From contig JAAWWF010000028.1 in the NCBI GenBank assembly GCA_021404565.1, forward strand, positions 186,001-250,000: 64,000 nucleotides of DNA, written 5' to 3'. Position numbers and translations under genes: made by a program. Origin of the DNA: Roseivirga sp. GTDB lineage: Bacteria; Bacteroidota; Bacteroidia; Cytophagales; Cyclobacteriaceae. Shown in pieces: positions 18,303 through 28,900 of this stretch. The notes below the pieces were generated by a model that worked only from the letters and a program-made list of their open reading frames with translations, searched no databases and had not been told where the DNA came from. Position 1 is the first letter of the stretch. The number at the start of each line of letters is the position of its first letter.

Positions 18303-20369
18303 ATGAAAGTCACTGAAGTCAATTCTTTCAAACTCGGTGAGTGGTGGGTAGAGCCAAAACTTTTACGCATTAGCAAAAAGGGAGAGGAGAGAAAGCTCGA
18401 ATTCAAAACCATGCAGATTTTGCTCTTGCTGGCTTCGAAGCCCGGAGAAGTAGTCTCTAAGGAGCAAATTCATGATGAGATTTGGGAAGGCATATTAGTG
18501 ACCGATAATGCCTTGACCCGGGCCATATCGAAACTAAGAAAGGCGCTTGGAGACAATCCCCGGAAAACGCGCTATATCAGTACAATCAGCAAGTCGGGCT
18601 ACCGATTGGTGGCGACCGTTTCTTATCCTGCGACCATCTCTTCAGCAAATGAAGTGAAAAGCCTTATCGACAGGAGGTGGATTTGGGCTTTGGCGCCTAT
18701 CGCCTTGTTGGCCGTATTGAGTAATATTCCGCCCCGTACCACTACCAGGTACTCAGAATTCTTAACACCTTCTCCGGTTTCCACACATATTGGTCCCGAG
18801 TTGGCTCATAGCATCTCACCAGATGGCTCTATGATGTCTTTCTCGCGCATTATCGAGGATCGTCCATTTGCCAATGTCTTTGTACAGCATTTGGATGAGC
18901 TGAGAGAAGTTAATTTCACGAGTAATGACACTAGTCATCAGGCTTATGGCATCTGGTCGCCTGATGGCCAATACATAGCCTATGTAAGCACAGAAGAGGG
19001 GGATTGTGGCATCTATCAGCAGCTGAGTGGTGGTGGGGATAAAAAGAGAATTGGTAGCTGTTTATCCAACCCTGATGATTTGGTTTGGTCACCGGATGGT
19101 AAGACCATTGCATTTACCGATCAGAAGGACTCAGAGACACGAAGAATCTATTTCCTCGATCTGGACTCACAAAAGACTAAAGAGCTTATGACCCCGGCCC
19201 CCGGTACAGCTCACCGTGACCCTGCCTTTGGACCTGAAGGTAAACACCTTTACTTCCGGAAATCAGTCAACGGTCAGGGCTCTGATTTGTATAAACTAAA
19301 ACTATCCAACCTGGAATCGACAAGACTGACATTTGAAAATGCACGAATCTTTGGTCTTGATGTATTTGATAATGGCTCAAGGCTTGCCTTCTCTTCCAAC
19401 AGGGGAGGGCAATGGGCACTGTGGCATATCTCCACAGATGGTGGTGCCATAGAGCGTTTCCAGATCAACGACAGGATATTGCTGGAACCAAAGATAGCGG
19501 CCAATGGACAGCGTATGATTTATAAAAGTGTGACCGATCAGACCAGATTATGGGCGCTCAATCGCAGTACAAACTTTGAAGAAGCCAGCCCGATGGTGCC
19601 TTCTACCAGGGCCGACAAACACCCGGCTCTATCGGCTGATGGTAAAAAACTGGCTTTTATTTCCGATCGCTCGGGCTTTTATGAGCTGTGGGTCAAAGAC
19701 CTGATAACTGATAAACTTATGAAACTGACCGATTTTGAGGGGAGTTTCATAAGCCTGCCTTCCTGGTCGATCGATGGAACCAGCTTAATCTTCGATGCCA
19801 GAACAGAGGGTGAGCACAATATCTATACCATGGAGATAGCCACGGGAGAGATGGGCAGCTTTATCGGACTGGAAGGAGATCAGTTGAATGCCCGCTTTTC
19901 AAGAGATGGCAAATCGGTTTACTTTGCTTCCAATCATCAAGGTAGCTGGCAGATTTATCAGCAGGCGGTTGAAGGAGGAGAACTCAGGCAGGTAACTACA
20001 ACGGGAGGTTTTTACCTGCAGGAGGGATACGATGATCAGCTTTATGTGGTTCGATCAGACACGAGTGGGCTTTGGCGCATGCCGATGGAGGGAGGGGAGT
20101 CGACTTTAATTCTGCCAGACTTTCAATCCGTTGACTGGGGTAGCTGGGCACCTGTAGCCGATGGTATCCTATATGTCTCAAGAACAACACAGCCTCAGTT
20201 GTATCATCAGGCCTATAACCTGGAAAAGCCTGCCCGTCTTCTTTTTCAGACTCCAAAACGTGTACCTCTTTCTACACCAGCACTTACTGCTACGTCCAGT
20301 GGAGATCAGATCATTTTCACACAAATAGAGTTTAGCGAGGACGAAATTATGATGGTTGATTTTAAATAA
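18303..20369 (+). CDS. Membrane-anchored winged-helix regulator with TolB-like beta-propeller
   Basis: 688 aa. Residues about 5-105 form an OmpR/PhoB-type winged helix (EQIHDEIWEGILVTDNALTR, ISKLRKALGDNPRKTRYIST), as in CadC. One membrane helix follows (about residues 121-137, WIWALAPIALLAVLSN). The periplasmic part consists of WD40-like PD40 repeats (WSPDGQYIAYVS, WSPDGKTIAFTD, LSADGKKLAFIS, FSRDGKSVYFAS) forming a TolB-type propeller. It probably senses an envelope ligand and regulates nearby genes directly from the membrane. The permease genes downstream may be targets, but this is a guess. Confidence 0.88.
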   Translation: MKVTEVNSFKLGEWWVEPKLLRISKKGEERKLEFKTMQILLLLASKPGEVVSKEQIHDEIWEGILVTDNALTRAISKLRKALGDNPRKTRYISTISKSGYRLVATVSYPATISSANEVKSLIDRRWIWALAPIALLAVLSNIPPRTTTRYSEFLTPSPVSTHIGPELAHSISPDGSMMSFSRIIEDRPFANVFVQHLDELREVNFTSNDTSHQAYGIWSPDGQYIAYVSTEEGDCGIYQQLSGGGDKKRIGSCLSNPDDLVWSPDGKTIAFTDQKDSETRRIYFLDLDSQKTKELMTPAPGTAHRDPAFGPEGKHLYFRKSVNGQGSDLYKLKLSNLESTRLTFENARIFGLDVFDNGSRLAFSSNRGGQWALWHISTDGGAIERFQINDRILLEPKIAANGQRMIYKSVTDQTRLWALNRSTNFEEASPMVPSTRADKHPALSADGKKLAFISDRSGFYELWVKDLITDKLMKLTDFEGSFISLPSWSIDGTSLIFDARTEGEHNIYTMEIATGEMGSFIGLEGDQLNARFSRDGKSVYFASNHQGSWQIYQQAVEGGELRQVTTTGGFYLQEGYDDQLYVVRSDTSGLWRMPMEGGESTLILPDFQSVDWGSWAPVADGILYVSRTTQPQLYHQAYNLEKPARLLFQTPKRVPLSTPALTATSSGDQIIFTQIEFSEDEIMMVDFK

Positions 20370-20434
20370 GAGGTCCCGCTACGGGATAAGGGCTTGAACA
20401 GGAAGGCAGGCTGGCCTCATCGATGCCAGGGAGT

Positions 20435-20873
20435 TATGTATATCAGGAGTGATATCTATGTAACTAATCAGAATTGTCCTATTGGTTTTTCCGCATTTCT
20501 GTATGAAGCAATATTCGTGCTGTGAAGCAGCAAATAAAGAATTGAGAAGGAATATTTGCCGCAACATAAACAGACGCCTCTATGAGGCTCATAAAGGTCC
20601 TTTTGATTGAGAGTAAATGTTAACTCACTCAATAACAAGGCATTGTCTAAAGAGTTTGTTCTGCTCGTAATACTGGCCATTCTGGTGGCTCTGCCAGTCG
20701 GTTATTACCTGATGCAAAGCTGGCTGGATAGTTTTGCCTATAGAATAAACCTTGGGCCTGAGTATTTCATAATAGCCAGTTTGCTCATATTCATAATGGC
20801 CTGGTTCACAGTAGTAATACAAACTGCCCATTCATCCAAGCTAAATATCCCTGACAGTTTACGAGGAGAATAA
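20435..20873 (+). pseudogene. C-terminal remnant of an FtsX/MacB-type permease
   Basis: From about 20636 a frame reads ALSKEFVLLVILAILVALPV, then QSWLDSFAYRINLG, and ends in NIPDSLRGE. This closely follows the C-terminus of FtsX-type permeases, including the intact gene downstream (LLSKDF, DHWLDSYEIRT, NPVKALSTE). No start region or first membrane half exists. Upstream, ATGTATATCAGG at about 20435 matches the intact gene near 22985, and stop codons and frame changes lie between, so the whole stretch is likely a decayed copy with a deletion. Confidence 0.65.
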
Positions 20874-21125
20874 GAGTAGTGGTATTTCAAAGCAGAAGTA
20901 CTCGACTTGCTGTTACGGATTGATCCTGATTAAACTGAAGGTACCATGTAATGCTCTTTTCTTTCACTCGTCCTGTTTAAGATTAGCTGCTAATCTTTTT
21001 GAAAAATCGGATTAAAAGGAGAGTTCATTGCTATAGCTCCGTGGAAAATAGTCAATCCGTTTTCTGAGAAAGATAGTGTCCATGCTAATCATCTGATAAA
21101 GCCTGTTCAACCTAATAACTGCCAT

Positions 21126-23516
21126 ATGTTCAAGCACAATTTTAAGGTCATCTATCGGCAAATGCTGAAAGACAAAGCCTATTCAGTTATCAATATCGGA
21201 GGGCTTGCCATTGGTATGGTAGTAGCTATGTTGATAGGGCTGTGGGTTCATGATGAGCTTACCTACAATCATTATCATAAAGATTATGATCGCATTGTCC
21301 AGATAATGAACCACCACAAATTTCGTGACCGCTTGAGAACCAGTACTTACCTGACCACGGGTGCTAGCGTGGTGATCAAGGAGAGTTTTCCTGATCGTAT
21401 CGAAGATATATTTATGATTCGCGCGGCAACACAAGAGCATGTGCTGATTTACAAAGACAATAAGTTTCGGCAAGAAGGTATATTCATGGGACCTGCAGGC
21501 CCTAAAGTGCTCGGTTTTGAAATGATTGCAGGCACTTTGGATGGACTTAATGACCGCAGATCAATCATGTTAAATGAGTCGTTTGCCAAAAGCTTGTTTG
21601 GCAATGAAAACCCAATCAACAAATCCCTGATGATGAATGACCAAACCAGCCTTTTGGTCACGGGGGTATACAAAGACATTCCTGAAAATTCGAAATTCAA
21701 CCATGCCAATTATGTCATGAACCTGGAGCTGTTGTTAACACCGGAGAGAATGAACATTTGGGATGATATCAATGTGGATATCTATGCTAAAGTAGCCCCT
21801 GGTGTTAATACGGAGGAGCTGGGAAATCTGATGACTGAGGCAGTGGAACCCTTCCTTCCGAATTTTCTTAAGGAAAGGGAGATGCAACTCTTTCTGCACC
21901 CTATGAAAGACTGGCACCTGAAGTCGGAGTTCAGAGACTTTAAGCAGGTGACGAGCCAACGAATGCAGTTTGTATGGCTCTACAGCATCCTGGGGGTGTT
22001 TGTGCTTATTTTGGCTTGTATCAATTTTACGAACCTCAGTACAGCGCGGTCTGAAAAAAGAGCCAAAGAGTCGGGCATCAGGAAAACCCTGGGCTCACAT
22101 AGAAAACAGCTTATTGCCCAGTTCTATATCGAGTCTTTGCTCTACAGTGCCATGGCATTTGGGCCCGCACTAGTCCTTTTAGCGGCACTGATACCATGGT
22201 TTAACGAAACATCGGGCAAAGGAGTAGCCGCACCCTGGGACATGGCTGGTTTTTGGTTGATCTCCCTGAGCTTTGTGCTGCTTACCGGCATTCTGGCAGG
22301 GGCTTACCCAGCCATGTACCTTTCTTCATTTGAGCCTGTTAAGGCCCTGAAAGGTAAATTTTCTTCGGGCAAAAGGGCTTCATTGCCCAGAAAAATATTG
22401 GTCGTGGTACAGTTCACCATTTCCATTGGCCTTATTATCGGCACTATTACGGTGAGCAACCAAATCAAAACAGCCAAAGACCGGCCTCCAGGTTATTCAC
22501 CAGAGGGGCTGATAGCCATCAAACAAACCTCCCGGGAATTTCTCAACAAGTCAATAGCATTGAAGCAGGAATTGCTCAATTCGGGTTATGCCATGGCTGC
22601 AGGCTCTTCTAACTATTCGATCATTAACAACCGTGGGAGTAATAGTGGTTTTAGCCTGGAAGGCATGGATGAAGGTTTCGACATACAATTCAATACCATC
22701 AATGTTACCACTGGATATGCTGAGGCAGTAGGGATGGATTTTATTACCGGACGCGATTTTTCTGAGGCCTTTCAAACAGATAAGAATGCCATCATCATTA
22801 ACCGGAAGGCCATGGAGCTTATGAACCTGGAGAATCCTTTAGGTACCATAGTGAACTATGCGCCAGGCTGGAAAGCCCCGAAAAACTACACCATCATAGG
22901 AGTGGTAGAAGACATGGTTAAGAAATCTCCATTTGCCAGGACCGATCCATCCATCATATTCCTTAGTGAAAGGGCTGCCTCCTACATGTATATCAGGGTT
23001 AATCCAACCATTGGCATTAGCGAATCTATCAACGGACTTAGAGAAGCATTTGCCAGGGTACTGCCCAATGACCCCTTCGATTTCAGTTTTGCAGAAAATG
23101 ATTACAACAAAAAGTTCATTGAAGAACAAAGAATAAGTAATCAGGCGAGTTTCTTTAGCATTGTGGCCATTGTAATCAGCTGCCTCGGACTGTTTGGCCT
23201 GGCCTCATTTATGGCAGAGCATCGCATCAAAGAGGTAGGCATTCGCAAAGTACTGGGGGCCAGTGTAGGCAATGTCATGATCTTGCTTTCTAAAGACTTT
23301 GCCGTTTTGGTACTGTTTGCCAGCCTTATTTCCATACCCATTGCTTACAGGGTATTGGATCACTGGCTGGACTCCTATGAAATCAGAACTCAGCTATACT
23401 GGTGGATATTCGCTATAGCAGGAATTGGCACTTTGATGATCACTTTGCTCACAGTGAGTATACAGGCCCTGAAAGCAGCTATGTCCAACCCTGTGAAGGC
23501 ACTGAGCACTGAGTAG
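21126..23516 (+). CDS. FtsX/MacB-type ABC transporter permease
   Basis: 796 aa, the usual length for the Bacteroidota family of 'ABC transporter permease' with two MacB periplasmic core domains. An N-terminal helix (NIGGLAIGMVVAMLIGLWVH) is followed by a periplasmic domain, three helices ending near residue 410 (GAYPAMYLSSFEPVKALKG), a fourth plus second periplasmic domain, and three C-terminal helices. GIRKTLGSHRKQL and GIRKVLGASVGNV are the two coupling-helix blocks. No ATPase gene is adjacent. The role (lipoprotein or peptide export, or envelope stress) is not deducible. Confidence 0.9.
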   Translation: MFKHNFKVIYRQMLKDKAYSVINIGGLAIGMVVAMLIGLWVHDELTYNHYHKDYDRIVQIMNHHKFRDRLRTSTYLTTGASVVIKESFPDRIEDIFMIRAATQEHVLIYKDNKFRQEGIFMGPAGPKVLGFEMIAGTLDGLNDRRSIMLNESFAKSLFGNENPINKSLMMNDQTSLLVTGVYKDIPENSKFNHANYVMNLELLLTPERMNIWDDINVDIYAKVAPGVNTEELGNLMTEAVEPFLPNFLKEREMQLFLHPMKDWHLKSEFRDFKQVTSQRMQFVWLYSILGVFVLILACINFTNLSTARSEKRAKESGIRKTLGSHRKQLIAQFYIESLLYSAMAFGPALVLLAALIPWFNETSGKGVAAPWDMAGFWLISLSFVLLTGILAGAYPAMYLSSFEPVKALKGKFSSGKRASLPRKILVVVQFTISIGLIIGTITVSNQIKTAKDRPPGYSPEGLIAIKQTSREFLNKSIALKQELLNSGYAMAAGSSNYSIINNRGSNSGFSLEGMDEGFDIQFNTINVTTGYAEAVGMDFITGRDFSEAFQTDKNAIIINRKAMELMNLENPLGTIVNYAPGWKAPKNYTIIGVVEDMVKKSPFARTDPSIIFLSERAASYMYIRVNPTIGISESINGLREAFARVLPNDPFDFSFAENDYNKKFIEEQRISNQASFFSIVAIVISCLGLFGLASFMAEHRIKEVGIRKVLGASVGNVMILLSKDFAVLVLFASLISIPIAYRVLDHWLDSYEIRTQLYWWIFAIAGIGTLMITLLTVSIQALKAAMSNPVKALSTE

Positions 23517-23530
23517 GAAAGGACCGTGGC

Positions 23531-25267
23531 TCAGGTCATTTCATAGGTCTGGTTCTCTGCCATTTTCATTTCACCAACAGTCATTCCCTTCGCTCTGGCT
23601 TTCTTGCGCTCAAGACTCGCTTCATAGGCAGATATTCCATGTAGTTCAGACAGGTAGTCTAAATGACCCGGTGAGGTTACGACCATGATATCATCAGGTG
23701 TGATATCACCTGGGCTTTCATAGCCACATGATTCAGCCAGCATTTGAGTTTCCTTATATAGGGTATCTGCATAAGTGGCCACGCGTTTTGCCGCACTTTC
23801 AATATCCAATGCCCGCTCCAGGTTTTTATTTTGAGTAGCAATACCGGTAGGGCAATTGTTGGTGTGACATTCCAATGCCTGAATACATCCAAGTGACAAC
23901 ATAAAGCCTCTGGCCATATAAATGGCGTCAGCACCGAGAGCCATAGCGACAGCAATCTCAATAGGTGTTGCTATTTTACCACTGGCAAACAGTACTACCT
24001 TATCGCGAACCTTGTGATGCTTCAAAGCCCAGTCTGCTACTGCCAGCGCCTGCTTCATTGGCAGTCCGGAATAAGAACTCAATACATACGGAGCTGCTCC
24101 GGTGCCTCCGTCACCACCATCTATTACAATGTAGTCAGGGCCTCTTCCAGGTTCTTTGCTCATTTTAGAAGCTACATCTTCTATTTCTGAGGTATGCCCA
24201 ATCACCATTTTGATTCCTACAGGCTTATTTACAATGTTTCTCACATGATCTATAAAGTCGAAAAGCCCATCAACATCGCTAAATTCTTTGTGCCTTGCAG
24301 GTGCATAGGCATCTTTACCCATCGGTACTTTTCTGATGTTGGAAATCTCTTCAGTGATTTTTTCTTTGAGTAACATTCCTCCTTTTCCAGGTTTGGCCCC
24401 TTGTGCCAATTTGATTTCAAACATTTTCACCTGAGGGTGTTTGGCCATTTCTGCTAAAAGATCGTCATCTAAATTGCCTTCTTCATCGCGAATACCATAT
24501 TTGGCTGTACCTATCTGGAATATGAGGTCTCCTCCTCCATACTCATGACAGGGAGCAAGTGATCCTTCACCCGTGTTGTGCATGATTCCTGCCATTTGAG
24601 CACCTTTGTTGAGTGCTGCATGCGCACGATAGGAGAGTGCACCGTAGGACATTGCACTGATATTGACAAAGTGAGTCATGACTACCGGCTCTACCCCCGT
24701 GTGCGCACCAATTATCTTCTTATAAGCACGTCCGATAGCATCACCTGACTTCGATTTGGTATTGGTGAATGTCGCGGGCATGATGAGCGTGGTACCCACT
24801 TTATCCATATCTATCTGGCTACCAAAGCCTATGGTGTTTCGTGTTCCTTTCGAAGTCTCGTAAACCCAGTTCCGTGTAATCCTGTTGTATGGAGTTTCTT
24901 CCTGATCGTTGAGAAATAAGTATTGACGCAACAGAGGCCCCATTTTGACTAACATCTTTCTGCCCCAGATGATTACGGGAAATAAGCGTTGTATTGGGTT
25001 ATCCTTTTGACGCTTGTCATGAATAAAGAGAACAATCACCCCTACAGCCAGTGCAAATAATGCAAACTCGCCCGTCAATGTAGCTGCCCATTTAAAGATA
25101 CCTACAGATTCTAATGTTGCTTTTTGGAAATAGTAACCATACACAGCAGTAACAGCACTCGATAGAAAAAACCAGCTAATGGTATAAGTATTAAAACTTT
25201 TGAGGAATTCTCCCATTGAGGGAGCTTTGGATACACTTGTTTTATGGAATCTTCTTTCGTTAGCCAT
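23531..25267 (-). CDS. FMN-binding glutamate synthase family protein, membrane-anchored
   Basis: 578 aa. Two hydrophobic segments lie in the first 85 residues. From about 130 on, the sequence is the FMN/Fe-S TIM-barrel of glutamate synthase large subunits: MHNTGEGSLAPCHEYGGGDL, KPGKGGMLLKEKI, VIDGGDGGTGAAPYVLS and the Cys-bearing CIQALECHTNNCPTGIATQN. It lacks the glutaminase and beta-helix domains of GltB. Physiological substrate is unknown; family members are often annotated only as FMN-binding. It converges with the permease gene (14 bp apart) and borders the accessory island. Confidence 0.88.
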   Translation of the reverse strand: MANERRFHKTSVSKAPSMGEFLKSFNTYTISWFFLSSAVTAVYGYYFQKATLESVGIFKWAATLTGEFALFALAVGVIVLFIHDKRQKDNPIQRLFPVIIWGRKMLVKMGPLLRQYLFLNDQEETPYNRITRNWVYETSKGTRNTIGFGSQIDMDKVGTTLIMPATFTNTKSKSGDAIGRAYKKIIGAHTGVEPVVMTHFVNISAMSYGALSYRAHAALNKGAQMAGIMHNTGEGSLAPCHEYGGGDLIFQIGTAKYGIRDEEGNLDDDLLAEMAKHPQVKMFEIKLAQGAKPGKGGMLLKEKITEEISNIRKVPMGKDAYAPARHKEFSDVDGLFDFIDHVRNIVNKPVGIKMVIGHTSEIEDVASKMSKEPGRGPDYIVIDGGDGGTGAAPYVLSSYSGLPMKQALAVADWALKHHKVRDKVVLFASGKIATPIEIAVAMALGADAIYMARGFMLSLGCIQALECHTNNCPTGIATQNKNLERALDIESAAKRVATYADTLYKETQMLAESCGYESPGDITPDDIMVVTSPGHLDYLSELHGISAYEASLERKKARAKGMTVGEMKMAENQTYEMT

Positions 25268-25397
25268 GGGTAAGTTGTTTTGATCAACAATTCAAGCTGA
25301 AACCCTAAATAACAATGGAGCTGGCTTGAGATGAGGGAGTTAAGATTTTATTCAAATTCGATGATTGTTTATTAACCATACAGAATGAGTATTGAAA

Positions 25398-25420
25398 TGG
25401 CTGCGTGGACGGATTTGAAC
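25398..25420 (-). other. tRNA 3'-end-like fragment, possible attachment-site remnant
   Basis: Read on the minus strand it gives GTTCAAATCC, followed by CGTCCACGCAGCCA, which looks like a T-loop, T-stem 3' strand, acceptor 3' strand and CCA. The 5' part of a tRNA is absent: the sequence further right forms unrelated palindromes and no matching acceptor or T-stem partner is found. Such fragments are often left by integrases at tRNA genes. No second copy was seen at the other island end. Confidence 0.35.
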
Positions 25421-25433
25421 GCGCGGGTTATTA

Positions 25434-25487
25434 TCACTAAAAGGAGGACGAGTCGTTAAGAAATGATTCAGTGAATCATTTTAGTGA
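25434..25487. repeat. Nested palindromes beside the tRNA-like fragment
   Basis: An outer 9-bp inverted repeat (TCACTAAAA at 25434-25442 and its complement at 25479-25487) encloses an 8+1+8 perfect palindrome (ATGATTCA at 25463-25470, complement 25472-25479). The two could form one hairpin or alternate folds. Function unknown. Confidence 0.7.
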
Positions 25488-25543
25488 CCGACAAACTTAC
25501 AGGGTAGAGGAGAATGCGGTAGCCAGCGGGTTTGGTGGCTGCT

Positions 25544-25667
25544 TAACATAACATGTTATTATATAACCGCGCTGCTGTCAATATACAGCCCAAACGTAAC
25601 CAAGCCCTAAACAGCCACAATGCCATAAATGGCAATAAGTGTTATATAATGTATTAGCGTTATGTTA
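25544..25667. repeat. Multi-arm palindrome at left island border
   Basis: Outer stem: TAACATAAC (25544-25552) with GTTATGTTA (25659-25667), then TTATATAAC (25559-25567) with GTTATATAA (25641-25649). Inside are two smaller hairpins, around GCTGT...ACAGC (about 25572-25588) and TGCCAT-AA-ATGGCA (25621-25634). The fold is cloverleaf-like. A second element with the same outer end and the same plan lies at 32856-32954. Confidence 0.75.
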
Positions 25668-25745
25668 CTTTGCTTTGGCTTATTAAACTATTACTTTAAT
25701 CTATTTTGAACTCATAGATCAGCTTTAAAATCAGAAAACAGATAG

Positions 25746-25814
25746 GTGCCCTATTTCTTTTTTAGGGCGGGGCATCGCGGCCCCGACCAATAGGGAAGAG
25801 AGAAAAATTTATTC
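25746..25814. repeat. Left inverted repeat of the island
   Basis: Two blocks match the reverse complement of 32605-32649: 25746-25763 (GTGCCCTATTTCTTTTTT, one mismatch in 18) and 25798-25814 (GAGAGAAAAATTTATTC, exact over 17). The spacer between the blocks differs in length and here contains its own small palindrome (CGGGGC...GCCCCG). The two copies bracket the helicase-to-repeat region of about 6.9 kb. Confidence 0.85.
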
Positions 25815-25912
25815 GATAATTATTCTTAAACCTTAATAGTAATTAGTGCATTAAGAAATTATTCTCTAGTTTAAATTAATTATTGTCAAAAGAATAATAT
25901 GCACAATTTACT

Positions 25913-28900
25913 ATGAGCCTATTCCCTAAATGGACTGGTGAAATTACATTACCGAAAGCCGAATTTATCCCGATTAAAGTAGGTGACAATTCTATAAATC
26001 GATTGATTTTCCCCAGCTTAATAGTTGAGGTGGAACTATTAGAATCTTTATATGAAGGGTTTGACTTAATAAAGACCTCTCTTGCACCTCCCTTTCAAGA
26101 AATTCTTATTCGGAATCCAAGAATGCGAAACGATCCACCTACTGGTTATACAGTACTAAAAAGGAAAGGAAGTCCAGCAGATGCACATATATCTGATTCA
26201 AAATTGATTTGGGAGAGGATAGACCCTAAGAGAATATTAGTAGATGGTTCAGTCAACGTTTTAAACTCCTGGAAACGTAAGTTTAGTTTCTTGGAGGAAG
26301 ATCCTGAAAATAGTATTGACGGTCTTAGGCCTCCTCAGATTGGGGCACTACACGCAATTGCAGCTTATTTTGCGGTTCAAACACCTAGAGACCCGGCAAC
26401 AATAGTATTACCTACAGGTACTGGAAAAACAGAGACCATGTTATCTGCATTCATTTACCGTAGATTGGATAAACTACTGGTTATTGTGCCATCAAATGCT
26501 TTAAGGGATCAAATAGGGAAGAAGTTCTTGTCTCTTGGCATTTTACCTCTCATTGGAGTTGTTCCAATTGATATTGCACGACCTTATGTAGCATTAATAA
26601 AAAAAGGAATCAAAGACATATCTGAGGCACAAGAACTACTACAGAAATCAAATGTAATAATAGCAACACCTAACATAATTCAGGCATCTGACGGAAATGC
26701 AGTCAGGACTTTAACCGAAGGCTGTAGCGATTTATTTATCGATGAAGCACACCATTCTCCAGCAAGTACTTGGGAAAGCATAAGAGCGCACTTTAAAGGA
26801 AAACGTATAACTCAATTTACTGCAACGCCTTTCAGAAATGATAAACATCATATCGGAGGCAAGATTATCTTTAATTACAAATTAGGTGATGCCCAAGGAG
26901 CGGATTATTACAAGCGGATTCGTCTTGTGCCGATAGAAGAATGGGGGGATGAAAGAGATTGTGATGTTGAAATTGCAAAAAAAGCCATTGATGTTTTACG
27001 AAGCGATGATGAAGCTGATCTCGATCATATTATTATGGCCAGAGCGGATAAAGTAAGTCGGGCTGTTGAAATTCTGGAAATCTATAGGGAGCATGCTCCG
27101 GAATATAATCCACTTCTTGTTCATTCAAGGTTAAGTAAATCCGAGGTAGCTGATTCAATTGATAAGGTTATTGCTCGTGAATCAAGAATTGTAGTATGCG
27201 TAGATATGCTGGGAGAAGGTTTCGATCTGCCCAATTTAAAAATTGCAGCCATTCATGATGGACACAAGAGTCTGGCAATAACGCTGCAATTTATTGGTCG
27301 TTTTACTCGAAAATCTCAGCGAGTTGGAGATGCAGCGGTTGTAGTCAATGTAGCAGACCCGAAAACACAAAAAAAACTAGAAGCACTTTATGCTCAAGGC
27401 GCTGATTGGGATAATCTTATAAAAAGATTAAGCGAAGACCGGATTGAGAGCGAAATTAGCTTACAAGAGATAGTAGAAAACCTCAAGAAGAAAGGAGACT
27501 TGAGCAATCAAATTTCCTTATGGAACCTCAAACCAAACTTAACAGCTCAGATATACAAGACTAGTTGCTCTGAATGGAATCCAGAACACTACGGAAATAA
27601 CTTGTCTTCAAGTTTCCAACACTGGTATTCACTCTCGGAAGAAAATAATGTATTGATAGTAATGGGCTTACAGGAAAACCCTGTAAAGTGGGGCAGTCAC
27701 CAAGAGTTAAAAGATTCATTATATAAACTTCTAATAGCCTACTGGAATCCCAATAATCAAGCACTGTTTATCTATTCCAACGATTATTTAGCCTTTCGAG
27801 TGGAAAAAATGGCAACAGATATTACCAACGATTCTACCGAATTAGTAAGTGGTAATAGCATTTTTAATGTTCTAAATAATGTTCAGTTACCATTAGTTAA
27901 GAATCTTGGTGCGGCTAAAATTGGAGCAATTAGCTTTACTCAGTATTTCGGATCGAATGTAACAGATGGCTTAGCGGATATTGAAAAGGTACAATCAGTT
28001 CTAAGCAACATTGCTTGCTTAGGCTATGAAGAAGGAGAAAGGGTAATATGGGGAGCTTCTCAGCGAAAGGGTAAAGTATGGTCAGTTACCAGTGGATCAA
28101 TTGAGACATGGATGGATTGGTGTGATAAAATTTGGGCTAAGGTCTCAGAGAGAAGTATTGATCCTACAAACATTACGAGAGACTTTCTTCGTCCAAGCAA
28201 ACTCGATAATGGTTATAGTTATCAGGCAATTACCGTACAGTGGGGGGAGCATGTGCAATCAAAAAAAGAGGATCATGTATATATATTCTTTGGCAACACC
28301 CCTATACCAATCTACTCTGTTGATATCGAGATTGTAAATATAACAGACGGTTCAAATGTTACAGACATTCAAATTTCTTGTGAGAATTATGAAAGCGTCT
28401 ATCGATTTGAAATAAATTCTCAATTTGATTCGGGATATCGGTACATGCTTATTTCAGGTTCAGAAATTTTCTTTAGGTATGGAACATCGGGGGCGATAAA
28501 ACCACTGGAAGAGCACGTTATAGCTGATCCTTTTATTATACGGTATGCTGATGGCACACACTCGTATAACAACTATCACATCAATCTAAAACTAGAAGCT
28601 GGTACTTACCCGCAAGACAGACTTGAAACTTGGGATTGGGGTTCAACAAGTCTATCTGATGAATCGATGGGCAAAGAAGAAAATAAGAATACGATTCAGT
28701 ATTTCACTTTTGAAAAATTGGAGAATGAATATGATGTAATATTCAATGATGATGCTAAGGGAGAAGCAGCTGATTTAGTTTGTCTAAAGGAACTTGAAGA
28801 TAATTCGATAGAACTTTGTTTGGTCCATTGTAAAAATGCCAAAGGAGGTAAGGTTAGTCGAGATATTGACAATATGTACACCGTTTGCGGACAAGCTCAA

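Larger units (their letters stand above)
25268..25912. other. Left flank of the accessory island, 645 bp without a gene
   Basis: AT-rich, no credible ORF. It holds several inverted repeats listed separately: a tRNA-3'-end-like piece with adjoining palindromes (25398-25487), a multi-arm palindrome (25544-25667) and the left island inverted repeat (25746-25814). The helicase promoter must lie in the last 100 bp; no exact consensus box was found. Confidence 0.7.

Noticed and set aside
25398-25475. Complete tRNA gene on the minus strand
   Set aside because: No 5' acceptor strand or T-stem partner; only the 3' end resembles a tRNA.
25544-25667. Integron attC site
   Set aside because: Shape is suggestive but the GTTRRRY/RYYYAAC cores are absent and no integrase is visible.
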